Source: Sulfurimonas sp. (GTDB lineage Bacteria > Campylobacterota > Campylobacteria > Campylobacterales > Sulfurimonadaceae). From it: a stretch of 64,000 nt of DNA. Location: assembly GCF_028714975.1 (NCBI RefSeq), contig NZ_JAQTLH010000009.1, positions 1-64,000 of the forward strand, in the 5' to 3' direction. The notes under the pieces were generated by a model. The model was not told the DNA's origin. It ran no database searches and saw nothing but the letters and a program-made list of their open reading frames with translations. Shown one piece after another: positions 26,643-33,975 of this stretch. A program made the position numbers and the translations under genes. The first letter of the stretch is position 1. Each line of letters starts with the position of its first letter.

Positions 26643-28754
26643 TTAAATTTTTAATTTATAGACTTTTGCAAGAGGAGTTAAGATGACCTCTTCAAATAGC
26701 ATTTTATCATACTCTTCCAAAACCATCAACTGAATATAGAGCGAATTATATGTTTTTTCATCAAGAACTAAAAAAGTGTTGTAACTTGACATGTAAACTA
26801 TATTTATATCTGCCGTAGGATTTGAGAGTTGTATGTTTTTTTGAAACTTCATACTGTTATCATACGAAGTTTGAACAAATCTTTTTACCGGCATTTTATT
26901 CTTGCCGAGCGTTACGGTAGCACTCTCTAAATCAAACAAAACTCCCTGCCCAAGATTTACTATATTTTTTTCTTGTTTAAACATCTTAGATGCATAAAAC
27001 AGAGGCTGGTTTTTCATCTCTCCGTTCATCAAATTTATGTTTGAAAATGTACTGACTGTCGGATAGATATCCAACATCCTAAGAGGAAGAAAGAAGTAGA
27101 CATCCCTACTCTTTTGCGGCAATTTCATATCTGCTTGAAGCGAGAACAAAAAGTCGTTTGTATCGTTAAAACCGTACTCTTTTGTCATCTGCTCGATATT
27201 TGAAAATATTGTTAAATTTTTATCAATCTGCTCTTGTGCCGACTTAAATGTCTTCTCGGTGTACTCAACATCAAGTCTTGCCATTTTTGCCGATACGGTT
27301 GATGGATTTGTAAGCATAAAACTAACCGGAAAATTTACATCTCCGTCATGTTTTCCGCCGTCTATGAGCGTTTTAACATCGCTATAGTATCTTATAGGGT
27401 AGCCGTAATCCCACCAAGAGATTACATAATCTTCCCTCTCTGCTATATTTTTTAGCTTATCTAAAACTTTTACCTCATCAACATTAAATACCGTTGGAAC
27501 TTTGTAATCTTGAATATGAGCGACATTTGGATATAAAATCGCCAAGGTAAGCGCTATCATAGTTAAAAACTTAAGTCTTAGAGTCGGCATAAACCGTGCA
27601 GCTTCCGTAATCAAAAAAGCAACTCCAAAAGCCAAAACAGGAACTGCATATATGGTAAATCTAAGTCCTCCGACCGAAGCTATAAAACCAAGACCGATTA
27701 GAGGAAGTCCAAATAACATGATTTTATGTCTATAAGCCAGATATGCAAACCCGACGACAGAGGCAATAAATGTAACAACATGCCCGCTTATGCGATCTGC
27801 AAATGTCTCAAACGGAATCTTTCCGGCTTCTCTGATAGTCTGCATAACAGAGTAGAAGTGAAGCTTCATCCCCTCCTCGCCTACAACTAGAGCATCTTTA
27901 AAAACATAACCTTTTAACTGAACCCAGATAGGATTAAATCCGCCTGAAGCAAAAAATAGAACTACGGATGCAGCTAAAATATGGTAAACATACTTATCAA
28001 ATCGCTTAGAGATATAAAAAGCAGCTAAAACCAGAGGAAATCGTATAAATCCGTCAAGATTTAACATTGCAAACATCATAAGAGCCAAAAGTTTATAGTT
28101 GTAGAGATTTTTTCTGTCAAACACCAAAGCATAAAAAAGTATAAGACCGAAAAATGCGAATTCTAACGAGTAGCTTTGAGGATACCACCATCTATATACC
28201 AAAATATCAAGTGCCGTAATAAGAAGATATTTATCCTCATTTGTTTTTATAGCCCAGATAATCGACCAAAGAAGAAACATAGGCAATACTATGTTTAACA
28301 TATCGGTATCATAATAACCAATCATAGTTCGGTTGTAGTAACTATTTGCTATACTTGCCAAGAGTGCGGCAATAATACCCATCTCTAAATTTTTTAAATT
28401 TTTTGCAATTAATATTATAGGCACGACGATAAGCGAACTTAAAACTACCGGCATAAATAAGATTATGCTCTCAAACGAAAAAGGCAAAATAGTCGCAAAA
28501 AAAGCAGTCAGCCGTGAAGCGGCAGAATCAATCGGAGATAAATCATTCTGTTGATTAATGCCGCTTAGTATATCTCTTGCACCCTCTGCAAAATAGTAGC
28601 CGTCATTTGTATTTATCATAAGTTGAGAGTTAAATATAAACGGCTCATATCCGCTAAACTGATAGTACCAAATCATCCTAAGAGCAATGGAAAATAAAAA
28701 TGCTATTACTATATAGAGCAGTGTTAGTTTTGTCTCTTTCGTTAATGCGCCCAT
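26643..28754 (-). CDS. pglB: PglB/STT3-type oligosaccharyltransferase
   Basis: 703 residues: about 13 N-terminal membrane helices, then a periplasmic domain. The STT3 hallmark WWDYGYP (about 446-452) is present, and the first external loop carries an acidic D near GYEPFIFN, with a second in YYDTDMLN, as needed for metal and acceptor-site binding. Family members transfer a lipid-linked oligosaccharide to Asn in D/E-x-N-x-S/T sequons in the periplasm, as in Campylobacter jejuni PglB (713 residues). No pgl glycosyltransferase cluster lies alongside; only galU and pgi follow. Gene and mqnE are 9 bases apart. Confidence 0.92.
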   Translation of the reverse strand: MGALTKETKLTLLYIVIAFLFSIALRMIWYYQFSGYEPFIFNSQLMINTNDGYYFAEGARDILSGINQQNDLSPIDSAASRLTAFFATILPFSFESIILFMPVVLSSLIVVPIILIAKNLKNLEMGIIAALLASIANSYYNRTMIGYYDTDMLNIVLPMFLLWSIIWAIKTNEDKYLLITALDILVYRWWYPQSYSLEFAFFGLILFYALVFDRKNLYNYKLLALMMFAMLNLDGFIRFPLVLAAFYISKRFDKYVYHILAASVVLFFASGGFNPIWVQLKGYVFKDALVVGEEGMKLHFYSVMQTIREAGKIPFETFADRISGHVVTFIASVVGFAYLAYRHKIMLFGLPLIGLGFIASVGGLRFTIYAVPVLAFGVAFLITEAARFMPTLRLKFLTMIALTLAILYPNVAHIQDYKVPTVFNVDEVKVLDKLKNIAEREDYVISWWDYGYPIRYYSDVKTLIDGGKHDGDVNFPVSFMLTNPSTVSAKMARLDVEYTEKTFKSAQEQIDKNLTIFSNIEQMTKEYGFNDTNDFLFSLQADMKLPQKSRDVYFFLPLRMLDIYPTVSTFSNINLMNGEMKNQPLFYASKMFKQEKNIVNLGQGVLFDLESATVTLGKNKMPVKRFVQTSYDNSMKFQKNIQLSNPTADINIVYMSSYNTFLVLDEKTYNSLYIQLMVLEEYDKMLFEEVILTPLAKVYKLKI

Positions 28755-28763
28755 GACTATTCC

Positions 28764-29819
28764 TTAATCTATTTCGTTATAAAGGCTGTCTCTCTCAACG
28801 GGCACGAAACCGCTGTTTTTTATAAGCGATCTAAACTCTTCAAGATTTATTCCGTTCGCGCTCTTTGCACCAGCTGCTGAGTTTATAGACTCTTTTTCTA
28901 TCGTTCCGTCTAGGTCATTTGCACCGAACTCTTGAGCAACCAGTGCCAAACCTACCGTTGAAGTTACCCAGTATGCTTTTATGTTTGGCACATTATCTAA
29001 AACTATGCGGCTTATCGCCATAGTTTTTAAAATCTCGTTTGCCGTTATAGGATCTTTTATGTTTAAATAGTTGTTCTCTTTTTGGTAAACAAGCGGGATA
29101 AAGCAGTTAAATCCATGCGTGATGTCTTGAAGTTCTCTTATGCGCATCATATGGTCTATGCGATTTGCACGGCTTTCCACATGCCCAAACAACATAGTAA
29201 CATTACTTTTTTTGCCTCGCTCATGCCACTTTCTATGAATCTCTAACCACTGTGCAGATGTAACTTTGCCCTTGCAGATATAATCACGCACTGCTTCATC
29301 AAAGATTTCGGCTCCGCCGCCGGGCATAGAATCAACACCGTTTTGCACCATGAGGTCTAGTATCTCATCGTAAGTTTTACCGTAATGTCTTGCTAAAAAA
29401 TCAACCTCTGCCGCGGTAAGAGCTTTTACATGCAGATGCGGATATGCGGTTTTTATCTTTTTAAAAATTTCTAAGTACCACTCTAAACCGGTATTTGGGT
29501 TATGTGCCGAGACGATATGAACCTCTTTAATACCTCGCAGGGAGGCATCTTTTACGATTTCCATTATCTGTTCGTGCGTCATCGTATACTGATTTGGATT
29601 TTTTCTTGTTGCACTGTAAGCGCAAAATTTGCAAACATCCGCACAAACATTTGTCGGATTTATATGGCGGTTGATGTTGTAGTATGTTTTTTTACCGTGA
29701 AGTTTTTTTCTTATACTATCAGAGAGCTCGCCAAGATCAAATAAATCCATCTCATAAAGAGAGAGCGCTTCGTCAAAATCGACTCTCTCTCCTGCTAAAA
29801 TCTTATCTTTAAGGCTCAT
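28764..29819 (-). CDS. mqnE: Aminofutalosine synthase (radical SAM)
   Basis: 351 residues. The radical SAM cluster motif CADVCKFCAY (C-x3-C-x2-C, about 58-67) follows NRHINPTNV. HVKALTAAEVDFLA and SMPGGGAEIFDEAVR match MqnE rather than the related MqnC, which has GGQxP-type sequences at that place. MqnE adds the adenosyl radical to a chorismate-derived enolpyruvate in the futalosine route to menaquinone, used by Campylobacterota instead of the Men pathway. It lies 2 bases after metK, which makes its SAM substrate. Confidence 0.9.
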   Translation of the reverse strand: MSLKDKILAGERVDFDEALSLYEMDLFDLGELSDSIRKKLHGKKTYYNINRHINPTNVCADVCKFCAYSATRKNPNQYTMTHEQIMEIVKDASLRGIKEVHIVSAHNPNTGLEWYLEIFKKIKTAYPHLHVKALTAAEVDFLARHYGKTYDEILDLMVQNGVDSMPGGGAEIFDEAVRDYICKGKVTSAQWLEIHRKWHERGKKSNVTMLFGHVESRANRIDHMMRIRELQDITHGFNCFIPLVYQKENNYLNIKDPITANEILKTMAISRIVLDNVPNIKAYWVTSTVGLALVAQEFGANDLDGTIEKESINSAAGAKSANGINLEEFRSLIKNSGFVPVERDSLYNEID

Positions 29820-29821
29820 AA

Positions 29822-31021
29822 TTATTTAAGAGCCTCAAATTTCTCAAGCTCATCAAGCTTTTCCCATGGATAATCACTCTGTCCGACTTGTCCGCGAGCC
29901 GCAACATCGGCATACAAGAATGTCTCTTTTGATGGATAATCTAACTTAAATTTTCTCGTAATCCAGTTTGGAGTCAGCGGGAAGTTATTTAGTACAAACT
30001 CTGAAAGTTTATCATCATCTAAGCCGCTAATTACCGTTCCGTAAGTATCAACCGCAACTGAAGTAGGGCGTGCAACTCCGATTGCGTAAGAGATCTGAAC
30101 TAACGCTTTTTTAGCAAGTCCTGCTGCGACGATATGTTTTGCAATGTATCGTGCCGCATAAAGTCCGCTTCTGTCTACTTTTGTGTAGTCTTTAGAACTC
30201 TGCGCTCCGCCCCCGATAGGTGCATAACCGCCGAAACTATCGACTATAAGTTTTCTCCCCGTTAGTCCTGAATCATGCAGTGATGAGTGAGATACATATT
30301 TTCCCGTCGGGTTGATGTGAATGATACAATCGTTTTTGTTGTATAGCTCGTCTGGAAGCCCTGCATCGTCTATAAGCTCACCTATGAGTTTTCTAACGCT
30401 GTTTATATCCATCGTATTTACGCAAGGAGCAGATACTACGATAGTGTGGATTTTTTGCGGTCTGCAGTTCTCAAAGTTCTCTTTTTTGCCGTAATCCATA
30501 GTAACTTGAGTCTTGATGTCAACACCTAGTTTAGAGGGATTTGCTTTTGCGTAGTTATAAACTTTTTCCATTAAAACTCTTGCATAAGTGATAGCACTCG
30601 GCATAAAGTTTTTTGTCTCGATGTCGGCATAACCAAACATTATCCCCTGATCACCCGCACCTGTTTCGCCGTCTTCTTGGTCAACACCTTGGTTGATATC
30701 GGGAGATTGTGCATTTAAAAGCACTTGAAGCTCTACATCTTCAGGATGCAGACACTCCTCTTTTGTAAAGTACGGATTTCCGTCATAACCAATGCCGACA
30801 AGCGCATCATGAACGATTTTTTTATAATCTTCCGTCGTAACTCTAGTTTTTGAGGTTACCTCTCCGCCGATTACTATATGTTTTCCTGCAACAAAAACCT
30901 CTGATGCAACTCTTGATTTCGGATCTCCGATGATAAGCTTATCAACTATACTATCTGCGATAATATCCGCACATTTATCGGGATGCCCCGGACTAACTAC
31001 TTCACTTGTAAATAAATACAT
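29822..31021 (-). CDS. metK: S-adenosylmethionine synthetase
   Basis: 399 residues; makes SAM from methionine and ATP. Visible: TSEVVSPGHPDKCADIIADS at the N-terminus, the GAGDQGIMFGYA loop (about 121-132), and DSFGGYAPIGGGAQSSKD, where the usual GGGAFSGKD P-loop-like signature reads GGGAQSSKD, a variant I recall from Campylobacter relatives. C-terminal ARGQVGQSDYPWEKLD is normal. The gene precedes mqnE by 2 bases on the minus strand and follows lsrK by 53 bases. SAM also feeds AI-2 formation, which may matter for the lsrK neighbour. Confidence 0.96.
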   Translation of the reverse strand: MYLFTSEVVSPGHPDKCADIIADSIVDKLIIGDPKSRVASEVFVAGKHIVIGGEVTSKTRVTTEDYKKIVHDALVGIGYDGNPYFTKEECLHPEDVELQVLLNAQSPDINQGVDQEDGETGAGDQGIMFGYADIETKNFMPSAITYARVLMEKVYNYAKANPSKLGVDIKTQVTMDYGKKENFENCRPQKIHTIVVSAPCVNTMDINSVRKLIGELIDDAGLPDELYNKNDCIIHINPTGKYVSHSSLHDSGLTGRKLIVDSFGGYAPIGGGAQSSKDYTKVDRSGLYAARYIAKHIVAAGLAKKALVQISYAIGVARPTSVAVDTYGTVISGLDDDKLSEFVLNNFPLTPNWITRKFKLDYPSKETFLYADVAARGQVGQSDYPWEKLDELEKFEALK

Positions 31022-31074
31022 ATATTTCCTCTATTATTATTAGATTATTCATCTAGTTCGAAAAGACATCAGGT

Positions 31075-32637
31075 TTAAAGACCGGGTGCTCTCCACATTG
31101 AAGTCGTGATGTTATCATCAACTAACTTCAACTGTGCTTCATATGCGCTTTGGAACTTTATTTTTATCTCATCGTAAACTTTTTTATTTTCCATATTAGG
31201 TTCATAAGTTCTATCCCAAACTACCAACTCTTTTGCCGCGCTTACTATATCTTTATATATTCCAACACCCACTCCCGCCGCCATGGCAGCGCCAAGTGCG
31301 GTTGCTTCGGTTACTCTGGGGATTTTGACTCTACACCCCGTCACATCTGCAACTATCTGCGACCAAAGAGAGCCTTTGCTTGCACCGCCTGCAAAAACTA
31401 TTTCATCTATTTTTATGCCCGTAAACTCTCTTATTTTATCAAGATTTATGCTTGAAACTATTGCCGCATTTTCCTGCAGACTTCTAAACATTGATGCACG
31501 GTTGCAAATTTCGGGGTTTATGCTAAGGTTTAAAAAACTTGGAGCCGCATGGTACCATTTAGAGTATTTCATACTGTCCGAAAATATAGGCAAAATGCCG
31601 TATGAACCGACGGGAACTTTTGCAGCTTTTGCTTCCATAAGTGCGTAAACATCCACGCCCTGCTCTTTTGCCTCAAGCTTCTCCATATCGCAAAAGGCAT
31701 CCCTAAACCATCTCATAACCAAACCGCTAAAAAATGTAATACCTTCTGCTTGAGATTGATTTGGGACGACATGCGGATTTACTCTTATGTTCATGTCAAG
31801 TGGTGGAGGCGTATTTTTATCTATGTTGACTACCTGCTGCCAAAAAGAGCCGCCGAGAATTGCAACTTGTCCGACCTCAACAACGCCTAAACCGGCAGAG
31901 CCGAGCTGAACATCTCCACCGCCCATCACAACTTTTGTATTTATTGACAAGCCAGTAATTTTCGAAGTCTCTTTTGTGACACTGCCCATAAGAGTTCCGA
32001 CTTCCAAGACTTTAGGAAAAATATCATCCTTAAGTCCGACTTTTGCAGCCATTTCGCTGACCCAATCACGGTTTTTCAAAGAGAATATTCCAGTTGTCCC
32101 GCCATTGCTAGGATCCGTTGCAATAACTCCGCTAAGTCGTGCCAAAATCCAATCCCCAATCATAGAGATTTTTGCGACCCTCTCATAGATTTCAGCTCTA
32201 TTATTTTTTAGCCATAAAATTCGCGGGATTGCCCCAAGTGCAAAAGTCTGCCCCGACTCTTTGTAAAACTCCTCTTCGATACCCTTAAAATTCTCTTTTA
32301 GGTATCTTACCTCTTTATCCGCCCTTGCATCGACATTTGCAACCGCCCAAAGCTCATTACCGTCTTTGTCATAAAGAACGATTCCCTCACGCATACTCGT
32401 TGCACTAAGAGCTGCTATATCCTCACCGCTTAGGTTTGCACTTTTTAGAGACTCTTTTATACACTCACACACAAGAAACCAATTTTTTTCAAAATCAAAA
32501 CTCATAGAGTTTAGCACACCCTCTTCTTCTAGGTGCGTCCACTCTTTTTGCGCAACGCTTATCTGATTGCCCGACATGTCAAAGATAACCGCCCTAACAC
32601 TCCCCGTTCCTGCATCTATCGCCATTAAGTAGTTCAT
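31075..32637 (-). CDS. lsrK: Autoinducer-2 kinase (FGGY family)
   Basis: 520 residues that follow E. coli LsrK closely along the whole length as remembered: YLMAIDAGTGSVRAVIFD at the start, then SMREGIVLYDKDGNELWA, TGQTFALGAIPR, VNPHVVPNQSQAEGITFF, LVMRWFRDAFC, MPIF-like PIFSDSMKYSKWYHAAPS, and the terminal LVDDNITTSMWRAPGL. LsrK phosphorylates the DPD form of AI-2 inside the cell. AAGGAG stands 5 bases before the ATG. No lsrACDB transporter, lsrR or lsrG is seen in the window, so uptake must be encoded elsewhere or differ. Next gene is metK. Confidence 0.88.
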   Translation of the reverse strand: MNYLMAIDAGTGSVRAVIFDMSGNQISVAQKEWTHLEEEGVLNSMSFDFEKNWFLVCECIKESLKSANLSGEDIAALSATSMREGIVLYDKDGNELWAVANVDARADKEVRYLKENFKGIEEEFYKESGQTFALGAIPRILWLKNNRAEIYERVAKISMIGDWILARLSGVIATDPSNGGTTGIFSLKNRDWVSEMAAKVGLKDDIFPKVLEVGTLMGSVTKETSKITGLSINTKVVMGGGDVQLGSAGLGVVEVGQVAILGGSFWQQVVNIDKNTPPPLDMNIRVNPHVVPNQSQAEGITFFSGLVMRWFRDAFCDMEKLEAKEQGVDVYALMEAKAAKVPVGSYGILPIFSDSMKYSKWYHAAPSFLNLSINPEICNRASMFRSLQENAAIVSSINLDKIREFTGIKIDEIVFAGGASKGSLWSQIVADVTGCRVKIPRVTEATALGAAMAAGVGVGIYKDIVSAAKELVVWDRTYEPNMENKKVYDEIKIKFQSAYEAQLKLVDDNITTSMWRAPGL

Positions 32638-32660
32638 GTTTACTCCTTATCTTGTTTTAT

Positions 32661-32681
32661 AGTCCAACGAAGAGTTGGACT
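32661..32681 (-). terminator. Stem-loop between the VapC module and lsrK
   Basis: AGTCCAAC (32661-32668) and GTTGGACT (32674-32681) form a perfect 8-bp stem with a 5-base loop, in the gap between the small minus-strand ORF and lsrK. On the plus side an ATTTTATTTTT stretch follows; on the minus side ATAAAAC follows. Confidence 0.5.
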
Positions 32682-32704
32682 ATTTTATTTTTCTCACTCT
32701 ATAT

Positions 32705-32890
32705 TTATTTAATTACAACACTTTTTGTAGCAACTATTTTTTTATCGGCAGACAAAACAACTTCTTTTATAACGAGTTTTTTAATAGCAGAGATAAAGGT
32801 TTCCATTATTGCATAATTTGGTTGATGGTTTTGTGTTGGCAGAAAAATATTTAATTCATTTGATTTAATCGTACTAAATTTTTCCAACAT
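32705..32890 (-). CDS. Small hypothetical protein after vapC
   Basis: 61 residues overlapping the vapC end by 17 bases. The N-terminal half is rich in Asn/Gln/Pro and the C-terminal half is a Lys/Val-rich alternating pattern (IKEVVLSADKKIVATKSVVIK). No family is recognised and no convincing ribosome site precedes the ATG. It might be a chance frame or a remnant. Confidence 0.25.
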   Translation of the reverse strand: MLEKFSTIKSNELNIFLPTQNHQPNYAIMETFISAIKKLVIKEVVLSADKKIVATKSVVIK

Positions 32891-33269
32891 TCAAATCCCG
32901 TATTCGTTCAAAGTGTTTTAGATTATTGGTTATTAAAGTGCTCTTGTTTCTTATGGCAATGCTTGCAATCATCAAATCCATATCGGCTATGATATTTCCG
33001 TTTTTTTTAAGTCTTGATTTCTCTTTTGCAAATAACATAGCAGCCTCTTCATCGAACTCCAGCACTTGAAAGTTTTTTAAAAAAGGTACTATGATTTTTA
33101 AATTTTCTTCGATTCTTGCCGAGTTATAAGCACCGTAAAGAAGCTCTGCATGGTTGATTCTGGAGATGTAAAGTTCACTTGGAGGTATCCCCGAGAGTGC
33201 TGCTACTGCTTCTTGCTTGCCTTTTAGAAAATATATCAGCACATCGCTGTCAATTAAATATTTTTTCAT
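32874..33269 (-). CDS. vapC: PIN-domain ribonuclease toxin (VapC type)
   Basis: 131 residues. PIN-domain acidic residues are visible: D8 in LIDSDVLIYFLKG, E41-region in INHAELLYGAY, and the D pair in IIADMDLMIASIAIRNKSTLIT. These bind Mg/Mn for RNA cleavage, commonly of initiator tRNA or other tRNAs. It begins one base after the antitoxin stop, the usual vapBC order. Length fits VapC (120-140). The tail NNLKHFERIRDLNV matches the family's final strand. Confidence 0.9.
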   Translation of the reverse strand: MKKYLIDSDVLIYFLKGKQEAVAALSGIPPSELYISRINHAELLYGAYNSARIEENLKIIVPFLKNFQVLEFDEEAAMLFAKEKSRLKKNGNIIADMDLMIASIAIRNKSTLITNNLKHFERIRDLNVGKI

Positions 33270-33270
33270 T

Positions 33271-33519
33271 TTATAAATCTAGCTCAAAATCTTTGGAGTT
33301 TTTATCGCTTGAAATACGCTCTAACATAGCATCCGCATCAGCACTCTTTAATTTGCCAGCAAATTGTAGCAGTCCGTTTTGTTTAAGGCGATTTTCTTTA
33401 GAAAAAAACTCAATAGCTTTTTCTATAACATCTGTTTTAGTAGTATGCAGTTCGTTGCTTAATTGATTTAAAATAATAATCACGCTCTCATCTAGTCTTA
33501 AATTAACCGCTCTTTTCAT
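33271..33519 (-). CDS. Ribbon-helix-helix antitoxin partner of VapC
   Basis: 82 residues. MKRAVNLRLDESVIIILNQL is a ribbon-helix-helix N-terminus, followed by a second helix (TKTDVIEKAIEFFSKE). The C-terminal 35 residues, with DADAMLERISSDKNSKDFEL, would thread into the PIN toxin. AGGAATAG lies before the ATG, and a TATAAT on the minus strand at 33549-33544 is a likely promoter. Confidence 0.82.
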   Translation of the reverse strand: MKRAVNLRLDESVIIILNQLSNELHTTKTDVIEKAIEFFSKENRLKQNGLLQFAGKLKSADADAMLERISSDKNSKDFELDL

Positions 33520-33543
33520 TTTTCTATTCCTTGTCTTTACATA

Positions 33544-33549
33544 ATTATA
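33544..33549 (-). promoter_or_regulatory. -10 promoter element of the VapC module
   Basis: Minus-strand TATAAT lies 24 bases upstream of the antitoxin ATG, inside an AT-rich ATATATAATTATG stretch suitable for antitoxin autorepression. Confidence 0.45.
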
Positions 33550-33600
33550 TATTTTTTCAGTGTTTTTGTAAAGAATACAATTAATATCTCACAATCAAAT

Positions 33601-33888
33601 TTACCCCAAAACTTCTAGTTCATCACTGTATTTATCTTCACAATACTGCTCATAGCTGCTTTTATAGATTTTATAATGCTCAGATGCCTTATGCCCGTCA
33701 AGCGCTGCTTCATCTCTCCAAGTCTCAACCGCAAAAAACTTTTCAGGTCTCTCTTTGCATTGAAAAATCTCGTAAAATACGCATCCGTCCTCAGCCTTTG
33801 AAGGCACTACCATAGCACTAAGAAGCTCTTTCATCTTCTCTACACCATCTTTTTTGGCTATAAATGTCACTTTTTTTGTTATCGTCAT
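33601..33888 (-). CDS. Antibiotic biosynthesis monooxygenase (ABM) domain protein
   Basis: 95 residues with the dimeric ferredoxin-like ABM fold pattern: VTFIAKKDGVEKMKELL (strand-helix), EDGCVFYEIFQCKERPEKF, AVETWRDEAALDGHKASEHY. The W-x-D-x-x-A-L-x-x-H motif is typical of YgiN-like quinol monooxygenases and stress proteins. The substrate is not deducible. It is divergent from glnD with a shared 87-base gap and appears to be a single-gene unit. Confidence 0.85.
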   Translation of the reverse strand: MTITKKVTFIAKKDGVEKMKELLSAMVVPSKAEDGCVFYEIFQCKERPEKFFAVETWRDEAALDGHKASEHYKIYKSSYEQYCEDKYSDELEVLG

Positions 33889-33945
33889 ATCTATTTCTTC
33901 CCCGAAGTGGTTAAATTTTAATCTAAGGATTATATCTAATTACAA

Positions 33946-33951
33946 TATAAT
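33946..33951 (+). promoter_or_regulatory. -10 promoter element of glnD
   Basis: TATAAT 24 bases before the TTG start at 33976, within an AT-rich stretch. Confidence 0.45.
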
Positions 33952-33975
33952 ATTAAAAAAATTAGGATTCATACC

